Shown here piece after piece: positions 1 through 10,831 of a stretch of DNA of 64,000 nt. The notes under the pieces are model-generated. The model ran no database searches, was not told where the DNA came from, and worked only from the letters and a program-made list of their open reading frames with translations. Position 1 is the stretch's first letter, and every line of letters starts with the position of its first letter. Both the position numbers and the translations under genes were made by a program. This DNA is from Didymella arachidicola (lineage: Eukaryota > Ascomycota > Dothideomycetes > Pleosporales > Didymellaceae): assembly GCA_016630955.3 (NCBI GenBank), contig CM049990.2:930001-994000 (forward strand), written 5' to 3'.

Positions 1-1154
1 GCTGAGGAGAGTCTCAATGGCGCGCTGGTAGTCCTGGTGGCCCTGAACCTCGACAATCATCTTCTTCAGACGCCAGATGGTCTGTTCACGGCGCTCTTGG
101 GGCATCTTGCCCTTGAGGTAGTTGTTAAGCTGGTCGCGGCGGGCGCGAGCCTTGTCCTTGTCCTCCTCGGGAATCTTGGCGGACAGCTGCTCCTTGCCTG
201 CCTGGAGGCCACTTTGGGCGTTGAGACCAGTGTTGCTACCAGTCTGGCCTTCGTGAGCAGCGAGCTGGGCGGTGTCACGGGGATCACGGGAACCATCAGG
301 ATGTGCAGCCTGGTTCACATCACCAGCAGCCTGCTTAACGTCCTGCTTGCCGATGGGAACCTTCTGCCTCAGAGTCTCCTTGAGGTTGCCCTTGGACAGG
401 TCGGGGTTCTCGTGCCATGTGTTGTCCTCAGCAGGTTTATCGATCTGAGAGAGCTCATCTTCGGAGGGCTTGACCTTGTTGGCAGTGTTCTGAGCAGCGT
501 CTCCCGCAATGTCACGGAGAAGGGTAGTGGCATCGGACAGGAGCTTCCTGAATTGGCCGTTGGAGATCAACAGGGTACCCAGCGTTCGTAGTCCATCAAG
601 CGCCTCGTTGCCGTGCTGCTTGGCGGTGTCCTTGTCGACAGGTGCGCCAGGGAGAGTCTGATTTCCACCGGAGATCTGCTCAGCATTCCAGATGAAATCC
701 TGGAGAAGGTTGCCCTCGTTCTTGGTAAGAAGCAAAATCTTGGCCTGCTCAATGACCTTCCTCAAGTCGCCAACAAGCTGCTGGCCCTCTGTCGAGAGCT
801 TCTTGGATGGTGAGCTAAGAGGTTTGGACGCAAGCGCCGAGTTCAGGGCGATATCGATCTGCTTGTTGGAAGGGACTTTGCCATTGGCGAATGCTGTCTT
901 GCTGTCAGCGCGCTTGTCCTTGCTCGAAGAGTTGCCGTGCGGAGTTACGTACCCTGAAAGATCCCGTACAGCTGGAGCTTGTTGTTAACATCGGCCTCCT
1001 TCTGCTTTACGTCAACCGGTCCTGGTCCTGGTTAGTCTTTGGTCTATCAATGCTAGTAGCAATGCCCGCTGGCGCGTCGAGTGCGCGCTCACGTGTTGCC
1101 AGCCTCTCGAAGAATGCGGGGTTACTCACGGTTGACCGCCTTTCCTGAAGACAT
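1..1154 (-). CDS. HAM1-like N-terminal domain protein (3' end outside window)
   Basis: Partial gene entering from the left edge; its C-terminal part lies outside. Three exons are visible on the minus strand: 1154-1130, 1027-953 and 893-1. The introns at 1129-1028 (GTGAGT...AG) and 952-894 (GTACGT...AG) restore one frame. The start ATG at 1154 gives MSSGKAVN, then a block around VDVKQKEADVNNKLQLYGI. The segment ending near the edge (RRDQLNNYLKGKMPQERREQ, then IWRLKKM) matches my memory of the fungal HAM1_N/DUF5923 family, large proteins of unclear biochemical role that carry a second HAM1_C domain. The middle (about residues 180-260) is low-complexity and polar. The open frame on the opposite strand is a codon-bias shadow. 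The family call is from recognition, so moderately sure; the exon structure is well supported. Confidence 0.72.
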
Positions 1155-3517
1155 AGTGTTCTGCGTTCTGGGTATCAAAGGGTATCAAATTAAACAAAGT
1201 GCAATTGAAACAATGGGAGGGTTGATAGTATTGCGTGGTTGTTTGGGGTATCTGGTGTGGTATAACGAGAATGAGGCGAGAGGAGAAGAAAGCGACTTTA
1301 TTGTTTGGCGTGACACGAGCGTCTTCTGCTTGGATCTTTCCCATACGTCATAAGCCGTCACTCTGTACAGTAGCCAAGGCAAGTGCGATTGGCCTGGGCG
1401 CACCATCGATGTGCGATCCAGCCGCGGGGCTTCAAAGAGGAGTGATGGCCCCACCTGGTTCGTCCAATTTCCTGAATGCATTTGTGAACAGCTTGTACTG
1501 TTTTGGGGAGCTTATGGCGAGCATCATGAGACACTGACCCAAGCTCCAGGAGCTTCTGATGCAAAGTTGCAACTTCAGGACACCACCGCGATCGCACAGC
1601 GTGTACAAACTGCGCACTTGGGTAATGGATCCATCATCGCTCAATTATCTCGTAGTGAGCAGGCGAATTCCGCTTTGTGCTGTGCGTGACCAACTCGAGT
1701 CACCCCAGGCTCAAAGGAGAGCGCGTCGTCTGGATGGCGGGCGATCGATGGCCGGGATGCTTGAAGATCCATGACGTGGTGCGTCTTCCATGTTTTCAGC
1801 CACAAATCCCATCTAGCTTGCAAGAATGCCATTGCGATTCCGCGGCAACGTGTTAAACCCTGAATCTCTGTAATGAGCTGCTAACTTTGCAGAGAACTTC
1901 GGCTTGCAGTACTGTGACCGCTTACTGAAGACGCAGCCGGCTGGCAGATGTGCTCATCTGTCAGAGCTGTCGCGAACTGTCTGCGTGGAGACGCGTCCAG
2001 CCACACTTTCGGATACCACTCCTTGCTTAGCGCCACGCTAGCGAACCGACGGCAGTAGCGTCCCGTGCGCATCATTGAATGACGTCGATCTGGCGCCTTG
2101 AACCCTCCTTCACAGCAACGCAAGACATATCGATTCGCTGCCGAAGCCTGATCCAAGCGGACAGAGCTGCCGCGTCGCTGCCCACGTGTTCACGATACGA
2201 AGACGACATCTCTGAACGAGGACGCAGGACCCTCTGTACCCCACAACCGGGAATCGCCCTCTGATGCTTACCCAAACATTGAAAAACTGGCTATCCTTGA
2301 CCTCAGATCAGCCGCTCTTGGCGATCCTGTAACATCCTGTGGGGAGGGAGGGTTTTGAAGAGGACTCGCTGTGGCGGTGCTTGTCAGCCGTCGCGCTACA
2401 CCTAGGCATCCGTCTGAGTGGTTTCCGCCCGTCCAATGCACGTCAACCGCCTTACCGTTGACATGGAACTTTCTTCGCAGGTTACAAGACCGTTCCAGGT
2501 ACTCTCGCAGCTCAGGCTACTCGATATGCCCGTTGCATGTCATTGCCACGGGTACCTGGAGCTACGCCACACCATGGCACTGCAGGGCGACTGACAATCT
2601 GGTCCCTGCATCAAAGACGCAGATCAGCCATGACATCTCCGCGATACTAATAATCGCGGTCCTTTGCCTTGTCTCTAAATATCAATCTACTTCGTCAAGG
2701 CCCACGCGAAGGCAGTGTCGTCAATCTGCCGCACCGTGTATTTGGTGCTGTCACCAATCCTCAATTGCAATCAAAGGATGATGGACTGGCCCAGTGCTAA
2801 TACGAATAGGTCAGAATGCCGGGGATGAATTGGCAGTAGTGGGTAACATAGCAATGCTACCATCCATGAGCAGGTACAGGGGTATGGAAATACAGTCCCA
2901 CCGCGGCGATCCTGGAATCGGATGTTATGCTTCCAAACCAGAGCGATCGCAGTCGCGTAGAAGAATAAAAACGGTCTGAAAGTCCAGCGAACCGCATCCT
3001 CAAACTCAAAAGTAAAATATAACAAGTAGCAAGCGAGTATCCAACCCCTTTTTTAAAAAAAAAACCCCCTCCGTCTAAGAAAGAACACCTCCACTCCATC
3101 AGCATCCCCTTCACTTCCCCAACCCAACACACCAACCCAACACACCTCCCCGTCTACAACACCTTCATCGTACTCTACACCTAGACGTGGGACGTCGTAT
3201 TGGTCCCCGCTAAAGGCGAAGTTCAGGGCGGCCAATCAGCGCTGTGCCGGGTTGTCGGACGCGACGCGAGGTTTGGTCGGTGAGCGGGTGGGAAGGGAGG
3301 CGGATGGCGGGTGGGTTTTTGTGGTGCGGGGGTGTTAGCGGAGCGGAGCTGAGGCATGTTTTAAGCCAGGCGGGGTGTGGCGATGTGGTGAGATGGGTGT
3401 TTCGTTGGGGATTGGAGAAGCGGGTATTTGTCCTGGGGGATTGCCATGTTGTTGACGTAGTCCGTATGGCGTGGCCTGTGGACGATATCTTGACCCCATC
3501 TGCAACCATCCCAGCGC
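1155..3517. other. Intergenic, no supported gene
   Basis: About 2.4 kb between the HAM1-like gene start and the 3' end of the Bmt6-type gene. It has short frames in all directions with no family-like protein, no GC-strong coding block and no tRNA boxes that I could recognise. A short T/A low-complexity run lies near 3047-3064 and a pyrimidine-poor run near 3067-3170. It probably holds the promoter of the HAM1-like gene (near 1155-1500). Confidence 0.6.
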
Positions 3518-4615
3518 TCAAACCCGCCGATACAAATGCAACTGCATCCGCATGTTCTCCAACTCAATCGGATACGCCAACCGATCATCCAACCTGAACC
3601 ACCTCGATTCCTCCCCCTCCACCTTCTCCCACCCCCTAACCTCCTCCCCCTTCCCGCCCGACTCATCCGCCAGCAGCGTGTGGTCCAACAGCCACTGCAT
3701 CGGGTAAATTTTGTCGGCGCCGTTGAGGCTGACGGTGGAGTAGCTCCCGGGGCTGTCGACGACGAGCAGGAGTGTGCCCGGGGCGAGGTGGCGTGTCATT
3801 TGGAGGAGGAATTGCTGGGTTAGCGGGATGGAAGTGGAGTAGAGTTCGTTGAGGGTGAACATTAGTGTGACGAGGTTGGCGCCGGCGAGGGCGGTGGCGA
3901 GGGTGGAGGAGTCTGTGGTTAGGATGTCGTGGTGGTGGAATGTGGTTTTGAATGCGGTTGGTTCTGCGAGCGGGCGGTTCGCTGCTTTGACCGCAGCGGA
4001 TGCGTATTTTGACAGAGGGGGTGGGGTGGTGATGTGCTGTGTGAGCTGCTCGACGACGCTACCCCAGGCCGCGCTGTCGACGGCAACGACGTGCATGTCT
4101 TTTGGCGGGGCGTCTCCGTGCTCTTCGTGAGCGTCTGAGAGCAGCTTGTGCAGGCCGCCCAGGGTGCCGATTTCAGCCCCTGCTCCGCCGCCGAGACAGA
4201 CGACTCTCCAGCTCTTGCTTGACGGCTCTGATGGCGAATCTTCTTGGGGTTGAACGAGGTTCAAGGACTCTCTCATGCGCCACAGCACGCCTAGATATCC
4301 CAAAGCTCGACTGGGACTCCACCGCGCCGCGTACGCTTCAAGATAGTCTTCCCTCCCAAAAGCATCTTTGAAGTTGCGATCAAACAAGTGGCCCTTGACC
4401 TCCTGAAGAAGCGGCTGGATGTCGGTTTCCAATCTATCACTGAACGAATTCCTGAAGATATTGAGAACGAGCTGTTGCGTCTCTGGCGGGATCCTCGTTT
4501 CGAGGCTCTTCTCCTCGACAACTTTGGGCTGCTGTTCTTTTACCGATCGGGACTTGCCCTGCTTCCCTTTGGCGTTTCGGATGCCAGTGACCCTGGACTT
4601 TTGTGGCGCTGGCAT
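3518..4615 (-). CDS. BMT6: 25S rRNA uridine-N3 methyltransferase (Bmt6-type)
   Basis: A single-exon 365-residue protein. It begins with a basic tail (residues 1-35, KSRVTGIRNAKGKQGKSRSV) typical of nucleolar proteins. It continues with a helical block with conserved LFDRNFKDAFGREDYLEAYA and ARWSPSRALGYL, and then the SAM-binding loop VVCLGGGAGAEIG near residue 135. Later acidic and hydrophobic blocks (VVAVD, ANLVTLMFTLNELYSTS, LLLVVDSPGSYSTV) fit a class I Rossmann methyltransferase. The family is the fungal DUF3115/Methyltransf_34 group; its yeast members Bmt5 and Bmt6 make m3U in 25S rRNA. Assignment to Bmt6 rather than Bmt5 rests on the SPSRALGYL and GGGAGAE blocks and is inferred. The ATG at 4615 is the first in frame and precedes the basic tail. 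The 3' end lies just before a long gap; upstream it is divergent from the CMD-fold gene. Confidence 0.8.
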   Translation of the reverse strand: MPAPQKSRVTGIRNAKGKQGKSRSVKEQQPKVVEEKSLETRIPPETQQLVLNIFRNSFSDRLETDIQPLLQEVKGHLFDRNFKDAFGREDYLEAYAARWSPSRALGYLGVLWRMRESLNLVQPQEDSPSEPSSKSWRVVCLGGGAGAEIGTLGGLHKLLSDAHEEHGDAPPKDMHVVAVDSAAWGSVVEQLTQHITTPPPLSKYASAAVKAANRPLAEPTAFKTTFHHHDILTTDSSTLATALAGANLVTLMFTLNELYSTSIPLTQQFLLQMTRHLAPGTLLLVVDSPGSYSTVSLNGADKIYPMQWLLDHTLLADESGGKGEEVRGWEKVEGEESRWFRLDDRLAYPIELENMRMQLHLYRRV

Positions 4616-4788
4616 AGTGATTCGCGATTTGACTGGTTGAGCGGAGAGAATGCCGCGTGAAGTTTCGACACTTTGGGGTGAAGGGTTTAGCGAGGCGGTG
4701 TGATTGGTTGGAGGGAAGTGTGGGGTGTAAGCGGACGGAGTCCGTTACCACGCGTCCGTGGAGCCGCATACCTTGGGAGTCACGAGCC

Positions 4789-4797
4789 GTATAAATG
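4789..4797 (+). promoter_or_regulatory. TATA-like element upstream of CMD-fold gene
   Basis: The string TATAAAT begins at 4790, about 210 bp before the ATG at 5001. It reads on the plus strand and sits in the 385-bp divergent space shared with the Bmt6-type gene. Assignment as a promoter element is by position only. Confidence 0.35.
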
Positions 4798-5000
4798 TAG
4801 CTACGTTTGCTCGTGTCGGCGTTGAAGTTTGAATCAGCAACCATAATTGCAGTCTGCTAACACACCTGGACACCTGGGAACTTCTCTCTGAAGAGTCATT
4901 GCCATAACATCAGCAATAGCTCCCCTATTGCATGAAAGCACTTACTCCATTTGATCGCTCCCTCAACCGCAGCAACAGGTCATCCCACAAACAGCCCACC

Positions 5001-5634
5001 ATGCGCCTCCCCTACATCCAAGACTCGGACCTCACCTCCGAAGCAGACAAAGCCGTCCTCTCGCGCATCCAACAGCGCCGCGGCTCAAAGGGCTTGATAG
5101 CACTTGACCGCACGCTCCTACACTCCCCCCCAGTCGCCGACGGATGGTAAATTGAGTCTTCACCCCTTACTTTCGTTGCAACCCCCCACTAACACACCCA
5201 GGAACACCTTCCTCGGCGCAATCCGCACACAAACCTCCCTCTCGCCATCGATCCGCGAAACAGCCATATCCCGCGTCGCGGTGCTAAACAGCGCATGGTA
5301 CGAATGGGACTCGCACAGCCCGCTCCTGCGCGCCGCGCCAGGCGTCACGCAAGCGCACGTCGACGCCGTGCTGCGCTCTGCGCCGCGCACAGCGGACGCG
5401 GGGATCCAGGATGCAGCGCACGCGGCGGTGCTTGCTTACACGGATGCGATGACGCTGGATGTGCGGGTGCCGGAGGGGGTGTTTGCGGAGCTGAGGAAGC
5501 ACTTCAATGAGCGCGAGGTGGTGGAGATTACGAGCACGGTGGCGGCGTATAATTGCGTGAGTCGGGTTCTTGTTGCGATGGATGTGGGGGAGAGGAATGC
5601 GCAGGAGGGGCCGGGGGAGCGTAGCGAGGAGTGA
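5001..5634 (+). CDS. Carboxymuconolactone decarboxylase-like (AhpD-fold) protein
   Basis: Two exons, 5001-5146 and 5202-5634, joined across a 55-bp intron (GTAAAT...CCAG) that splits a Trp codon; the product has 192 residues. The chosen ATG at 5001 is preceded by CACC; an in-frame ATG at 4932 would add 23 polar residues and looks like leader. The N-terminal half (MRLPYIQDSDL, RRGSKGLIALDRTLLHSPPVADGW) and the helical middle with SIRETAISRVAVLNSAWYEW then HSPLL fit the CMD/AhpD fold. The E-W-x-x-H arrangement is present, but no C-x-x-C redox pair is seen, so a peroxiredoxin-reductase role is unlikely. Fungal members are small cytosolic proteins of mostly unknown substrate. It is convergent with the Dma1 gene. 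Confidence 0.75.
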
Positions 5635-5953
5635 GGTGGAGGATGGATCCATGAATGTTATTTCATCTCACGTGACTTATGCCTGGTCAACACTACCGTC
5701 TCTATGCTAGCCGCTTCGCGCTTCGCGCTTCGCTTTTCGCTCTTCGTGCACACTCCGCGGGCCTTGCAGCGTGTCGCTGCTGATAATGGAATAATAATGC
5801 TGAACCGCCAACGCCTGGACCCCTTAATGAACGCGGGTCCTGAATACCCAGCACACAAAGTAATAGTACGGAAATGCCTCAGATACTGCCACATTCGGAA
5901 AACATACAGTGGTGTTAAGCAGATGGAAGAAGAGCAGATGGAAGTCTCGAGTC
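5635..5953. other. Short convergent intergenic space
   Basis: 319 bp between the ends of two convergent genes, probably holding both 3' UTRs. It contains a small internally repeated CTTCGCG-type tract at about 5712-5745. No gene is seen. Confidence 0.5.
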
Positions 5954-7781
5954 CTAGTCGAATCGCACGGGTGGTAGGGCGGGCACATCAGAGCCGGGCG
6001 ACTCGTCTCGCGACCTTCCCGCTCGCCCTGCGCTCCCGTCCAGGACAAACGGCCCCGCATCGTTGCGAGGGGTCATCGGTCCGTCGTGGACCTGGCCGGG
6101 GGCTAATCCGTCGTGCGAGGCGAGGTAGAGCGGCGACAGGCCGTTGTATCCATCTGGACCGCGGTTGATGGACACTGCCTGGGTGACGGACGCGGTCATG
6201 GGCTCGATGGGGCGAAAGGGTGTCTGCGGGATGGGAATGGCAGCGGCTTCTTGCTGGATGTTGATGTTGGTGATGGCGTGTTGCAGGTCGAAGAGATCTG
6301 TGCCGTTTTCTGCTGCTGTCCCGTTCAGAGGCACTACCGAAGCGCGTGGTGTGACATGGCGGTCCTCTGCAGGAGGCTGTGCGTTTGCAGACGAGCCGTT
6401 CGTCTGCGGCTCCTCGTCCCAGTCCTCGAATTCGCCGGGATCCTCGACATCGGCGTCCAGATCGGCGACGGCCCTGCAGTTGGGGCACAGGAAGTTGGGC
6501 CATGTGGCCCCGTTGAGAATGGGCCTGATGCACTTGTAGTGCCATACGTGCGAGCAGGGCGCCACGAACAGGGACTGGCAGGGCTGTGGTTGGGGTCAGC
6601 AAAAGCCAAGAATGAGCACTACATCAACTTACTGCTATGGACATGAGGCAGATGGCGCATTCAGAGGTGTGTGTGGACGCGCTGTCACCCTCCTTCTTCG
6701 TCTTGGTGAGGTTGCGCAGGCGCTGATGTGTTTGTTTGCTTGGAAGGGTTAGCACCGCGTCGAATAACCGACTTTGTACTTACTTGAACGAGTTGAGACC
6801 TTGCTGCCACCCGCGATTGCACTCGACGCGAATCTTGACGCATCTGAAGATCATCTCCTCGCCGCCGCGGAAGTCGATGCCCAGCTGGACGATGTCGCCG
6901 TCCTTTATCCTGAAAGGCTTGGATTCTACATTCGGCTGGCTCAGGCGGATGTGGTTGAGGAAGGTGCCGGACGAGCTCTTGACGTCCTTGATGTACCAGT
7001 TGCCGTCCTTGCACCACAGCTCGCAGTGCTTGCGGCTGACGACCTTGCTCTTGAAGCCAATGGCGGCGGCCGAGGGCGTGTTGGGGGGGATGTCGGGCGC
7101 AGTGTCGCGCTCCGAGTAGCGTCCTACACGCACTACGGCCGACTCGTCTGGCAGGGTGCGGGTGATGGTGGGGAACTGCAGCGAGGGGCGGCCGGCTCGG
7201 GGGTCCTGGTGGGGGATGAAGCGGATCGAGGGCAGGTGCTTGTGCGGCGTCGAGCCGTCGGCGGCATTGTCGCTCGAGCTGTCGTGGTCGTTGGGGCGCG
7301 GGGTCGCGGCGGGCGTGGGCCCTGCGCTGTTCCGCAGGGTGAGCTGGGGCGCGGCCGTCTCTGCGCGGGTCCTGGTCATGTCGTGGGCGGCGGCGTCGTT
7401 GGGGGGCGAGTGCTGGCGCGGCGCCGAGGGGCTGAGCGGCGCGGTCTGGCGGCGGGAGAGCGGAGGGGGGCGAGCAGCGGAGGGGGAGGTGGGCGTCGCG
7501 GTCGTAGTCGAAGTCGTAGTACTAGTCGCGGCGGCAGTCACGGCGTACGGCGAGACGGGCGGGGTGTGGGTGGAGGCGCGTGGTCGGGTCCGGGGGCTGC
7601 GGGCGTCCTCACGTGGGCCGTCAGCAGCTGGAGTGTCGGTCGAGTGCAGGTGCAGGGCGTGGGTGTAGTTGCGCAGGAAGGAAATGCCTCGCTGCAGGCC
7701 AGTCGAGCGCGGCGAGGGCGAGACGGGCGATATGGGCGTCGCAGAAACGGTGGGGGCGGCTGGAGCTGGGGCAGTGAACAT
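5954..7781 (-). CDS. dma1: FHA-RING E3 ubiquitin ligase, Dma1 type
   Basis: Three exons (7781-6784, 6738-6633, 6583-5954) joined by two GTAAGT introns; 577 residues. Residues 1-200 are Ser/Pro/Thr-rich and disordered. An FHA domain spans about 218-320, with RVGRY and VVSRKHCELW (the Gly-Arg and Ser-Arg-x-x-His signature of phospho-threonine binding) and SSSGTFLN. A RING finger starts at C360 (ECAIC...) and runs on through PCQSLFVAPCSHVWHYKCI and FLCPNCR. FHA followed by RING is diagnostic of fission yeast Dma1 and budding yeast Dma1/2, ubiquitin ligases of the spindle checkpoint, septation network and septin ring. The C-terminal tail (about 170 residues) is longer than in yeasts and low-complexity. 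Each splice junction falls inside a conserved block and preserves it, so the model is well supported. Confidence 0.93.
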
Positions 7782-8652
7782 GGCCGCAGGGTCAGCACGG
7801 CGAACGCTACTGTCTCAAAACTCTAGTGAATGCCTGAGCAGCCGAGTGGCTGTGACGGTGGCAGCAGCAGCGGCAGCGGCAGCGGCAGCGTTTGGCAGAC
7901 AGGACGGCCACGCCGTTTACAGAGCACAGCGCACAGAGCAGAGCACAGAGCACAGAGCAGAGCACAGGAGAAGGAAAGCGGCGCATCAGCAGAGGACGAG
8001 CAGAGCACGAGGCGACTCTGGGCGCGGCCAAGCCGTTTGGATCTGGGCGAGGAGGAGGCGGCGCCGCATGCACATCGAGCCCGTCGATTCGAGGCTAGAA
8101 CGCCAAAGTAACAACAGCAGGCAGTGGAACGGTACCAGACTGGCTCTGTCGACAGCCGGACCATGGACTGGCTCTCCCATGGCCTGGTAGTGTGCCCAGT
8201 TCATGAACAGAGTGTGGCATCCAGTTCACGAACAGAGTATGGCATCCAGTTCACGAACAGAGTATGGCATCCATTTCAGAACTGGTACTGCCCCCAGGAA
8301 GATGCTGGGCGCTGCCGTGTGGCTATCCAACACCTCCCGTCATACTACTCCCCTCTCCAGCTGCCATGGGAGCGAGTCGAGGTAACGTCCTCTGCGACAG
8401 ATTCGTGACCGTCGCGGCAAAACATGGGCCCTCCGCCGACGGTCCTGGCTATGCACTGTATGCAGCACGCCTCCGCCGCTGGGCAAGGCTGACCAGATGC
8501 GGCGTTGCTGAGGAACCGTGCCATGGTGCCCGGTGGGGCCAGCCGTGCTACCAGCGGGCTGGCCCCACAGCAACCAGACGCCGCACGTGACGCGTGTCAT
8601 CACGAATCTTGAATTTTTGGACGCGCACCGTTCCGCCCCATCTCACATCGCC
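7782..8652. promoter_or_regulatory. Divergent promoter region with simple repeats
   Basis: 870 bp between the divergent dma1 and MPP alpha genes, expected to hold both promoters. It contains a GCAGCG/GCAGCA run (about 7859-7890), a purine-rich AGAGCACAG-type run (about 7917-7972) and a 25-bp tandem repeat listed separately. Open frames here come from the repeats and resemble no protein. Confidence 0.55.
8196..8270. repeat. 25-bp tandem repeat, three copies
   Basis: Three head-to-tail units at 8196-8220, 8221-8245 and 8246-8270. Each starts CCAGTTCA and ends GTATGGCAT or GTGTGGCAT. Units 2 and 3 are identical and unit 1 differs at two positions; a fourth unit breaks off at 8271-8278. It lies in the promoter space of MPP alpha. 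Confidence 0.95.
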
Positions 8653-10383
8653 ATGCTACGGCCGCAGACCGCCCGACCGATCGCGCGCGGGCTCTCGCAG
8701 GCCTCGTCACAGCTCACACGCTCCGCACCATGCGCAGGTAGACGCACCCTGGCTACGGCCGCCGCAGAGGAGCGCGACCCGGCCGAGCTGGACCAGATCA
8801 CGACGCTCCCCAACGGCATCCGCGTCGCGACCGAGGCGCTGCCAGGCCACTTCTCGGGCATTGGCGTCTACGTCGACGCCGGGTCGCGGTACGAAAACGA
8901 GGCGCTGCGCGGAGTCAGCCACATCGTCGACCGCCTCGCCTTCAAGTCGACGCGCACCACGGGCGGCGACCAGATGGCGGAGAAGATGGAGTCGCTGGGC
9001 GGCAACATCCAGTGCGCCTCGTCGCGCGAGTCGCTCATGTACCAGTCGGCGACGTTCAACTCGGCCGTCGCGACCACCGTCGGCGTCCTGGCCGAGACGA
9101 TCCGCGACCCGCTCATCACCGAGGACGAGGTCCAGCAGCAGCTCGAGACGGCCGACTACGAGATTGGCGAGATCTGGAGCAAGCCCGAGCTGATCCTGCC
9201 CGAGCTGGTCCACATGGCCGCCTACAAGGACAACACCCTCGGCAACCCGCTGCTGTGCCCCAAGGAGCGCCTCCCGCACATCACCCGCGACGTCGTCGAG
9301 GCCTACCGCAAAGAGTTCTACAAGCCCGACCGCATCGTCGTCGCCTTCGCCGGCGTTGACCACAACGAGGCCGTCAGGCTGGCCGAGCAGTACTTTGGCG
9401 ACATGCCACAGGGCCAGGGCCCGTCTCTCCTCGGCGTCAACGACCACGGCGCCATCCCCAGCCAGAACACCGAACAACAGGCCTTCTTCGCCGACCACCC
9501 CACCCCGACCGGCGCACCGCCCCAGCAGTCCAAGCTGCTCTCCAAGATCCCCTTCCTCAAAAACTTCTCCACCTCCGCCGCCGACTCGGCCTCCCTCCAC
9601 TCCACCTCCGACCTCAATTTCCCCCCCATCGACACCACAACCCCCTCGCACTACACCGGCGGCTTCCTCACCCTCCCGCCCATCCCCCCACCGCTAAACC
9701 CCGCGCTCCGCCGCCTCTCCCACATCCACCTCGCCTTCGAAGCCCTCCCCATCTCCTCCCCAGACATCTACGCCCTCGCCACCCTCCAAACCCTCCTCGG
9801 CGGCGGCGGCTCCTTCAGCGCCGGCGGGCCCGGAAAAGGAATGTACTCGCGCCTCTACACCAACGTCCTCAACCAGCACTTCTGGGTCGAGTCCTGCGTG
9901 GCTTTCAACCACAGCTACACCGACAGCGGCCTCTTCGGCATCAGCGCCTCGTGCGCCCCGACCCACGTCGCCCAGATGCTCGAGGTCATGTGTCGCGAGC
10001 TCAAATCCCTCGGCGACGAGACTGGGTACGCTGCTTTGAAGGAGGGCGAGGTCCAGCGCGCGAAGAATCAGCTGCGGAGTAGTCTGCTGATGAATCTTGA
10101 GAGCAGGATGGTGGAGTTGGAGGATCTGGGGAGGCAGGTCCAGGTGCATGGGAGGAAGGTGGGGGTTAGGGAGATGTGTGAGAAGATTGAGAAGGTGACG
10201 GTGGCGGATTTGCGGCGGGTTGCGAGGGAGGTGTTTGGCGGGGAGGTGAGGAATGTAGGGGGGGGCAGTGGGGCGCCGACTGTGGTGTTGCAGGAGGGTG
10301 AGCAGGAGGGGGTCAAGACGAGGGAGTTTGGGTGGGATGATATCCAGACGAGGATTGCACGCTGGAAGTTGGGGAGGCGGTGA
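8653..10383 (+). CDS. MAS2: Mitochondrial processing peptidase, alpha subunit
   Basis: Intronless 576-residue protein. The first 35 residues are rich in Arg, Ser and Ala with no acids, a typical matrix-targeting presequence ending near RRTLATAAAEE. Then follow the M16 N-terminal block LPNGIRVATE and VYVDAGSRYENEALRGVSHI. At the position of the HxxEH zinc motif of the beta subunit it reads H-I-V-D-R, so metal-binding residues are missing, as expected for the non-catalytic alpha subunit. The glycine-rich substrate loop (LGGGGSFSAGGPGKGMYSRL) at about residues 381-400 is the alpha hallmark. Alpha and beta together cut presequences from imported proteins in the matrix. The ATG at 8653 was chosen because it opens the presequence; an in-frame ATG at 8518 adds residues without targeting character. 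GC is high and strongly third-position biased in the first 1.3 kb. Confidence 0.95.
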   Translation: MLRPQTARPIARGLSQASSQLTRSAPCAGRRTLATAAAEERDPAELDQITTLPNGIRVATEALPGHFSGIGVYVDAGSRYENEALRGVSHIVDRLAFKSTRTTGGDQMAEKMESLGGNIQCASSRESLMYQSATFNSAVATTVGVLAETIRDPLITEDEVQQQLETADYEIGEIWSKPELILPELVHMAAYKDNTLGNPLLCPKERLPHITRDVVEAYRKEFYKPDRIVVAFAGVDHNEAVRLAEQYFGDMPQGQGPSLLGVNDHGAIPSQNTEQQAFFADHPTPTGAPPQQSKLLSKIPFLKNFSTSAADSASLHSTSDLNFPPIDTTTPSHYTGGFLTLPPIPPPLNPALRRLSHIHLAFEALPISSPDIYALATLQTLLGGGGSFSAGGPGKGMYSRLYTNVLNQHFWVESCVAFNHSYTDSGLFGISASCAPTHVAQMLEVMCRELKSLGDETGYAALKEGEVQRAKNQLRSSLLMNLESRMVELEDLGRQVQVHGRKVGVREMCEKIEKVTVADLRRVAREVFGGEVRNVGGGSGAPTVVLQEGEQEGVKTREFGWDDIQTRIARWKLGRR

Positions 10384-10831
10384 GACCGAGTTTCTAGACT
10401 TGTGTGTGTACGATGAATGTTGTGGAAACGAATGTATTATATTGCATCTACCCCGTATCTCAGCGAAGTGAGCTTCAAACATAAGCTTCAACCTCACCAT
10501 CCTCGACCTAAGCAACATTGAAATGCTAAAAAGGTAGAATTACAGATAATCTCCTACTAAATCCTCTTATATTTCCCCTAGCCTTATAGATACGTGGTTG
10601 AAATAACCTGCACTTACAAAAAGGAACCCTTTCCCTACACCTCTAGCTACACAATAACAAGCAACATTGAAATGTTAAAAAGGCAGAATTACAGATAATC
10701 TCCTACTAAGTCCTCCCATATTTTCCCTAGTCTTCTATATAGATACGTGGTTGTGCTTATACAGTACAACAGGGAGCGTATGAATCTCATGGTCCATACC
10801 CATTCGCCGCTCGCAAGCGCGGATTATTTAT
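10384..10831. other. Convergent intergenic space with a diverged direct repeat
   Basis: 448 bp between two convergent genes. It is AT-richer than its neighbours and dominated by the direct repeat listed separately. No gene is seen. Confidence 0.6.
10511..10753. repeat. Direct repeat of about 90 bp, two copies
   Basis: Copy 1 is 10511-10600 and copy 2 is 10660-10753. Both begin AGCAACATTGAAATG and end GATACGTGGTTG. Apart from a short indel near the end, the differences I can see (about seven) are all transitions (C/T or A/G). Confidence 0.9.

Noticed and set aside
2371..2781. 136-codon plus-strand frame in the first intergenic region
   Set aside because: Starts with GTG, has no recognisable similarity and no coding bias.
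6774..7826. 350-codon open frame antisense to dma1
   Set aside because: Shadow of the Ser/Pro-rich and FHA coding sequence; composition is Gly/Arg/Val-rich and meaningless.
8707..9651. 314-codon open frame antisense to MPP alpha
   Set aside because: Produced by the strong third-position GC bias of the sense gene. The peptide is Val/Gly/Leu/Asp-rich with no recognisable motif.
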